A stretch of DNA of 64,000 nt from Lophium mytilinum (Eukaryota > Ascomycota > Dothideomycetes > Mytilinidiales > Mytilinidiaceae): positions 568,341 through 632,340 of the forward strand of contig MU004188.1 of assembly GCA_010093605.1 (NCBI GenBank), written 5' to 3'. The translations under genes were made by a program, and so were the position numbers. Under the pieces are notes generated by a model. The model ran no database searches. It saw only the letters and a program-made list of their open reading frames with translations, and was not told where the DNA came from. Shown piece by piece: positions 59,181-64,000 of the stretch. Position 1 is the first letter of the stretch. Every line of letters begins with the position of its first letter.

Positions 59181-60653
59181 ATGGTAGATATGGGCCAGAT
59201 CACACTTGAAGAAGCTTCTATTAGCTTGGCTATCCTGCCTGCAGAGCTACTACATTCCGTTTGCGACAACCTCGAAGTGCCCGACATAAAATCACTACGG
59301 TTCGTCAACAAAACATTTGGCGAGATCGGATTCGAACATCTCTTGCCGTCTCTCTCCTTTCACCTGTCCCCTACTAGTTTCGGTCGACTACAAGCCCTCA
59401 CGGAGCACTCAACTCTCGCCAAATACGTCAAGCAATTGAATTTCAATGGCGAATGCTGGACCTTCCCTTCAGATCACTGGAGCTCCATATTACCGATGAT
59501 TCTTGATCCGTTCGCGGCGAAATTGCGCGAAATGGTCAATGATGACGGTAGCTTTGTATTTGAAGGCAAATGGGACACAATCGCGCAAATGTATGCCAGC
59601 ACCGTGGACGACTCGTTCGCGACTCAGTACCGCAATAAGACACTCAAGTCCGCAGACATGCACGCCTACGTTGAGGCGCATCGAGATCTAGTAGCATGGC
59701 AAGGAAGGATGTGGGCCGACGAGCTGGATGTCACCACTATTGCACGTAGTATCCAAGCCATGCCGGCCCTCATAGCCATCAAGCTGTCACCATCAATTTC
59801 AGAACGTCAAGCACTATATTTAGGTGCAGACAAGCGCCTCAGCAGCATGCCGGGAACGCCGGCTGGGGTGCGACAACTCAACGCTTTGTTACTAGGGTGT
59901 TTTCATGCTGGGACCCGACTCAAATCTCTCGAAGTCCTGGCAGTTAGCTGGCGCCTGTTTGCACAAGAGGAGACGCTCTTGAAGAAGTTGACGAGTCCCC
60001 TGTCGAAGTTGACGACCCTGAAGTTGTGCCTAACCACGACTCCTTTACAAGAGACCTTAGATTTCCGTTCACTCGATTCTTTAGCAGAAGCGGCCGAATG
60101 TCGAAACTTTCTGCACAAGGGTTCGTTGCGCCTCTTTCTCTGCAACATGCTCAATCTACGAGAATTGCATCTATCGGTCTCGTACGGTTGGGACTACCTT
60201 CCATTGTCGCTAGAGCACGCGATTGGCGATACACACTGGCCGAAACTAGAGACATTGACGCTTCGCAACATCGCCACCCGCGAAGATAGCCTCACCGCCT
60301 TCCTTCGCAATCACATGTCCACCCTCAAAGAACTCGACTTAGGCTCGATGCTGCTCTCCTACGGCACATGGCTATCAGCCTTTGTGGAGATCCGTGAGCT
60401 AGTTTCCACTTATGGCCTCAATGACCTTCGTGTTGGGGGTTGGCGCTTGGAACGCTGGACAGTAAAAGGAGACAACTCTTTCGTTGTTGCGGTGGCTTGC
60501 AATGGAGAGTCCTATGACAACTTTGACCCCCGAGGAGCAGGCGCCGACGAAAACAAACGCCTGCCCCTTCTCGAGGCTTACTTGCGGCACGGCGGTCAGT
60601 GTCCAATGAGGTCGGACGTACGAAAGCTAATGAACATCCACTATCTTCCCTAG
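59181..60653 (+). CDS. F-box protein, tandem paralogue C
   Basis: A single exon gives 490 aa. The F-box-like segment is at about residues 17-50: LPAELLHSVCDNLEVPDIKSL followed by RFVNKTFGEIG. F-boxes recruit Skp1. The body has weak Leu-rich periodicity (LETLTLRNIATREDSLTAFL, LKELDLGSMLLSYG), suggesting degenerate LRRs for substrate binding. It aligns along its length with the gene at 61693-63186 in the same orientation, so the two are tandem duplicates. It is intron-free, unlike the F-box-like pair at 32-35 kb, and is not an obvious copy of those. Substrate is unknown. Confidence 0.87.
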   Translation: MVDMGQITLEEASISLAILPAELLHSVCDNLEVPDIKSLRFVNKTFGEIGFEHLLPSLSFHLSPTSFGRLQALTEHSTLAKYVKQLNFNGECWTFPSDHWSSILPMILDPFAAKLREMVNDDGSFVFEGKWDTIAQMYASTVDDSFATQYRNKTLKSADMHAYVEAHRDLVAWQGRMWADELDVTTIARSIQAMPALIAIKLSPSISERQALYLGADKRLSSMPGTPAGVRQLNALLLGCFHAGTRLKSLEVLAVSWRLFAQEETLLKKLTSPLSKLTTLKLCLTTTPLQETLDFRSLDSLAEAAECRNFLHKGSLRLFLCNMLNLRELHLSVSYGWDYLPLSLEHAIGDTHWPKLETLTLRNIATREDSLTAFLRNHMSTLKELDLGSMLLSYGTWLSAFVEIRELVSTYGLNDLRVGGWRLERWTVKGDNSFVVAVACNGESYDNFDPRGAGADENKRLPLLEAYLRHGGQCPMRSDVRKLMNIHYLP

Positions 60654-61692
60654 ACAGGAATCTTTAGAATGACAAATTTTGGGGGGAAATGCGTTCGAGA
60701 TCCGTTGCGACAGGTTTTACAAGATTGGCGGAACAAAGCTTGCAACTTCTACGGAGGTAAGGTGAGAGTAGTATGTCACAGTCTTTCTGCAGCATTGGTA
60801 AAATAGTACTGGTGAGACGACAGCTCGAATGCGTCCACCACCTCGGACTGTAGGTATTTTTCTTTGATGAAAAGGCTACAACAACGTAAGACTCCAGACA
60901 TATCTCCTGAACTCGATGAATATCCTTAGGCCTACTAAGATGCTGGTTGTTGGTGAATACCGGAGCAAAAGTGTCTTCACATTTGCATACCAATATCTGG
61001 GTGCTTCAGTGTATTGCTCAAAATATGGACGAGATTAAGAATCTTCAGAACTTGATCCAAGCCATTGCAGGCTCCGAATTGAAGAATCTCTTTGTACAAC
61101 AAGTTTCTGCTTGAGATTGCCACGTCCACCTTACCTTGCTTCATCCACCCACGTGTAGATTTGCGACATTTCCTTATTCAACTCTCCCTAGATGTTGACC
61201 TCCATCCTCTTTACAATTGTGTTGAACCTACTGAGGGCCGCTTTCAGCATGGACCTGAGGACGATCTCGATATCACTTCGCTCTGGCCTGTCAGTAAGAA
61301 GTACGCCAAATTCGGGCTGTGTCACTTTCTCCCGACACTGTTCTCTTCTATCTGCTGCTTTTGGCCACTGCTTGTGCTACCAAATCGGCGTTATGGACGA
61401 CGTTAAACTCACTTAACTACCTCAAACAACGAGGTAGAGCCACACACCAAACAGTATCCTGGAGCTCACTGCTTCGATCTTTCATGCACCAAAGACCTGT
61501 TATGAATGTGGATGAAGCGCAACAGGTGAATTCACTCGCAGTCGCCTCGTGACGCATAAAGCCGGGGTCAGTTTATCAACGCCTCTCTATTTAAACTTCC
61601 CCTCGTCCACTGACTTGCTCCTCCACAAGCTGCTCCACTTCACCACCACCGCCCCCACCTCTCCGCCCACCACACCCCCATCGCTAGACAAA
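60654..61692. other. Spacer between the second F-box pair
   Basis: About 1 kb, moderately AT-rich, with short open frames of random composition on both strands. A CTATTTAAAC element at about 61587 precedes paralogue D. No gene is seen. Confidence 0.55.
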
Positions 61693-63186
61693 ATGTGCTC
61701 TCCTATGGACATCGACGAGCCTCCTACCGGCGTGAAAGACGTTCCCGCCGAACTGCTACACATGATATGCGGGTATCTGGAGCCAGTTGACGTCAAATCT
61801 TTCCGGCTTGTCAGCAAAACCTTTGCCGAGATCGGCGCAAAGGGCTACCTTCTACCATCAATCTCCGTCAGTCTTTCACCAGAGAGCTTCCAGCGGATCG
61901 AAGCTATTGCGGAGCGTCCTGACATCTCTCGATATACCAAAGAACTGGTGCTCCATGGTCAGAACTACACCTTCCCTTCCTTGCATTGGCAATTTACTCA
62001 GTATTTTCTCTGCAAGGTCATGGTCGATTTGGTCGAGGAAGGTGACCAGGAGTTCTTGTATAGGAATAGATATGCTATCGGGCATATTCTTTACAAGCAT
62101 ATCGAAAAAGCACCATTGGACATCCTCTGGGAGCGCCCATACATCGGTAGCGTCTTCACCACGAAGTATTTTCGCCCCCTTATCAAGCAGCACGAAGAAG
62201 CAGTCATCTGGCAGCTAAAAATGTGGAGCGAGGAACTCGACCTCGCTATCATTTCCAAGGTTATCAAGGCAATGCCATTGTTGAGAAGCATCACCCTAGC
62301 CGCTGATATATCCGAGAAAGACGAGTCCTGGTGGGCCGGGTTAGGGTACGCGGGAACCGGGTACGGGGGAATGAAAACGCTCAACTCGCCTGGACTAGCA
62401 GCAGGAGTGCGGCAGCTCGGGACGCTGCTACTCGCATGTCGAGACGCTGGTACGAAACTCACCTCCATGGACCTGCATTGCTTGAGCTGGCGATTCTTCG
62501 AACATCTCCATCAGAATGACGGCCTGCAGTTGTTCCGATCGGCTACATGCTTTCTGACAAGGTTCAGCCTCGATATAGCTACGATCACGATGCAGGATGA
62601 AGATGACGCTGACGACGAAGCGGCAGAGTGCCGACTATTTCTCAGAGGAGACGTTCTGGGCCAAATACTCCGCGACATGACCAACCTTCAACATTTACAG
62701 CTGTCGGCAGATTCAACGGTGAGATGTCACCGCCACGACAATCTGTGGATAACGCTGGGGAGCACGATTCGCGGGCATGTTTGGCCGCATCTTACATCCC
62801 TCACTCTGAAACAAATGGCTACTTCAGAAGAAACTCTTCTGACATTCGTAGGCGACCACATGCCCACACTCAAACAGCTTCACTTAGGCTCGCTCCTGCT
62901 TTCGACTGGGAACTGGATATCTGCTTTCGAAAAAATCCGAGAGCTGATTGTGCGGCACGGCCTTGAGTCTCTCGCTATCAGTGGCTGCCACTACGAGCGA
63001 GAACCTCATGGGCACCCTTCGTACATATTCGCGTCAAGGTTTCAAAATACTGCAGAACAGCTTTGCGGTACCGATTGTATCCCGTATGGGTACAACGGGA
63101 CGCTGGAATGCTATCTGATGTATGGTGGCCCATGCCCATACGTTTGGCCATATTTTGCGTTCGCAACCTTTGACGGAGACTTTTAG
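61693..63186 (+). CDS. F-box protein, tandem paralogue D
   Basis: A single exon gives 497 aa from the ATG of MCSPMDIDEPP. The frame is open 144 nt further upstream, but only from a GTG. The F-box-like segment VPAELLHMICGYLEPVDVKSF is followed by RLVSKTFAEIG, closely matching paralogue C. Other shared landmarks are the YTFPSLHW/WTFPSDHW motif, GVRQL(G/N)(T/A)LLL, the AAECR(L/N)FL block and LGS(L/M)LLS. It ends with a Gly/Pro-rich tail (MYGGPCPYVWP) parallel to RHGGQCPMR in C. It is probably an SCF substrate adaptor; substrate unknown. Confidence 0.87.
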   Translation: MCSPMDIDEPPTGVKDVPAELLHMICGYLEPVDVKSFRLVSKTFAEIGAKGYLLPSISVSLSPESFQRIEAIAERPDISRYTKELVLHGQNYTFPSLHWQFTQYFLCKVMVDLVEEGDQEFLYRNRYAIGHILYKHIEKAPLDILWERPYIGSVFTTKYFRPLIKQHEEAVIWQLKMWSEELDLAIISKVIKAMPLLRSITLAADISEKDESWWAGLGYAGTGYGGMKTLNSPGLAAGVRQLGTLLLACRDAGTKLTSMDLHCLSWRFFEHLHQNDGLQLFRSATCFLTRFSLDIATITMQDEDDADDEAAECRLFLRGDVLGQILRDMTNLQHLQLSADSTVRCHRHDNLWITLGSTIRGHVWPHLTSLTLKQMATSEETLLTFVGDHMPTLKQLHLGSLLLSTGNWISAFEKIRELIVRHGLESLAISGCHYEREPHGHPSYIFASRFQNTAEQLCGTDCIPYGYNGTLECYLMYGGPCPYVWPYFAFATFDGDF

Positions 63187-63510
63187 GCATGGGCAGAGAG
63201 TAATCGGCGGGCTGGCATGGCATCGCGACATGGTAGGTAAACCAAACCGGAGGCCAAAAGGAACTGGGTGGTGGCTCTTCTTACAATCTCAGCCTTACAG
63301 CTATCTGGGGCTTATGTAATCGGCGATAAGACTAGCGCCTTGGCGATATTCCAATATTGTTCGACGCGACGAGCTTCTTCCTCCCTCCCTCGCTGTCACC
63401 GCCACGACAAGTCGTCACCGTCACCGCCGTCTAACCTCACGCCGCCGGAGCCATCCGAAAGCACACGTTTCTAACTGTTTTTCTTAGTCTAGGTGCTCGA
63501 TCCTGCCCCA
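63187..63510. other. Promoter region of the THO3 gene
   Basis: 324 bp between paralogue D and the THO3-like gene. Its distal half has a GTCACCG repeat and a pyrimidine-rich leader. No specific site stands out. Confidence 0.5.
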
Positions 63511-64000
63511 ATGGCACGCCCAACTCCCGTGTGGTCGCTGTCAAGCGCCACGTTCTCTCCGCATTTCGCGAAGCTCAAGACCACTACCTACAGCGACACG
63601 GCCCGTCCTACAGCCCTGCACCACATCAAAACTCTAAGCTGGAGTGCTACCGGCAAATACATTGCCACTGGTGCCGGAGACCGAACAGTACGAGTCTGGG
63701 ACCCCGAGCATCCCAAGACCCGAGACTCCACCGAGCTGAAAGGTCACCAAGGTGCAGTCGAGTGCGTCTCCTTCAATCCGGCCGTTGAGACGGAACTGGC
63801 AACCTGCAGCACCGACGGAATGGTCCGACTTTGGGACACCAGGAAGCCGACTCTTGTCAGCGAGTTGAAGGTCCGTGGAGACCCGTTCACGCTGGCTTGG
63901 AAGCCGGATGGGGGAGAACTAATCGCTGGCACAAAGGTGCGCCACGGCCGTCTCGCTGACACTCCTGAAGATTCTTTCATTTGGGTATCTGTATCTTGCA
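63511..64000 (+). CDS. THO complex subunit Tex1/THO3 (WD40), 5' part
   Basis: The frame opens at the ATG at 63511 and codes to 63936. A likely donor then starts an intron that runs off the window; the last bases look like the approach to an acceptor. About 142 residues are visible. THO couples transcription elongation to mRNP assembly and export. WD repeats are recognisable: IKTLSWSATGKYIATGAGD..VRVWD, then GHQGAVECVSFNP..LATCSTDGMVRLWD, then the start of a third, DPFTLAWKPDGGELIAGTK. The wording and spacing fit THOC3/Tex1 better than generic WD40 proteins. The remainder lies beyond the window. Confidence 0.85.
   Translation, partial: MARPTPVWSLSSATFSPHFAKLKTTTYSDTARPTALHHIKTLSWSATGKYIATGAGDRTVRVWDPEHPKTRDSTELKGHQGAVECVSFNPAVETELATCSTDGMVRLWDTRKPTLVSELKVRGDPFTLAWKPDGGELIAGTKVRHGRLADTPEDSFIWVSVSC

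Overview
The window reads as nuclear DNA of a filamentous ascomycete (Pezizomycotina). Introns are mostly 46-100 nt with GT..AG ends and CTRAC-like branch sites. Genes lie on both strands, and the proteins are fungal in type: a fungal bZIP, a Zn2Cys6 regulator, Cid2/MIX23 and a CIA30-domain protein. A Dothideomycete is my guess, but I cannot prove the class. I rebuilt 21 protein genes by hand from splice signals and protein-family conservation. I saw no tRNA, rRNA, CRISPR array or intact transposon.

Layout. 1-5.7 kb: ORC1 and a short bZIP factor, both on minus. 5.7-17 kb: an 11.4-kb stretch with no recognisable gene. 17-30 kb: a DDHD-domain phospholipase, a small membrane protein, a Taspase-1-like threonine aspartase with two GC-AG introns, ARP3 and a long coiled-coil protein. 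32-35.4 kb: a tandem pair of diverged F-box-like paralogues. 36.5-45.4 kb: Cid2/MIX23 and DNA ligase I (divergent), then the DEAD-box helicase DBP4 and a DNAJC8/Spf31-type J protein (divergent). 46.6-48.8 kb: a Zn2Cys6-PAS regulator, followed by a second gene-poor stretch of 3.8 kb. 52.6-58.8 kb: DBP10 and RFA2 (divergent), a five-exon DUF202 membrane protein that no single long open frame reveals, and a CIA30-domain protein with a C-terminal membrane anchor. 59-63.2 kb: a second tandem F-box pair. 63.5 kb to the end: the 5' part of a THO3/Tex1 WD40 gene.

How the genes relate. Three DNA-replication genes (ORC1, CDC9, RFA2) lie within 56 kb, and each has ACGCG/ACGCGT (MCB-like) sites close upstream, consistent with G1/S control. 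Two ribosome-biogenesis helicases (DBP4, DBP10) and two RNA-processing genes (DNAJC8-like, THO3) complete a housekeeping-rich window. No operon-like or secondary-metabolite cluster is visible. The points most worth following are the paired GC-AG introns, a possible second mitochondrial start in the DNA ligase gene, the hidden DUF202 gene, the MCB sites, the two F-box tandem pairs and a small palindromic motif shared by two distant intergenic sites.
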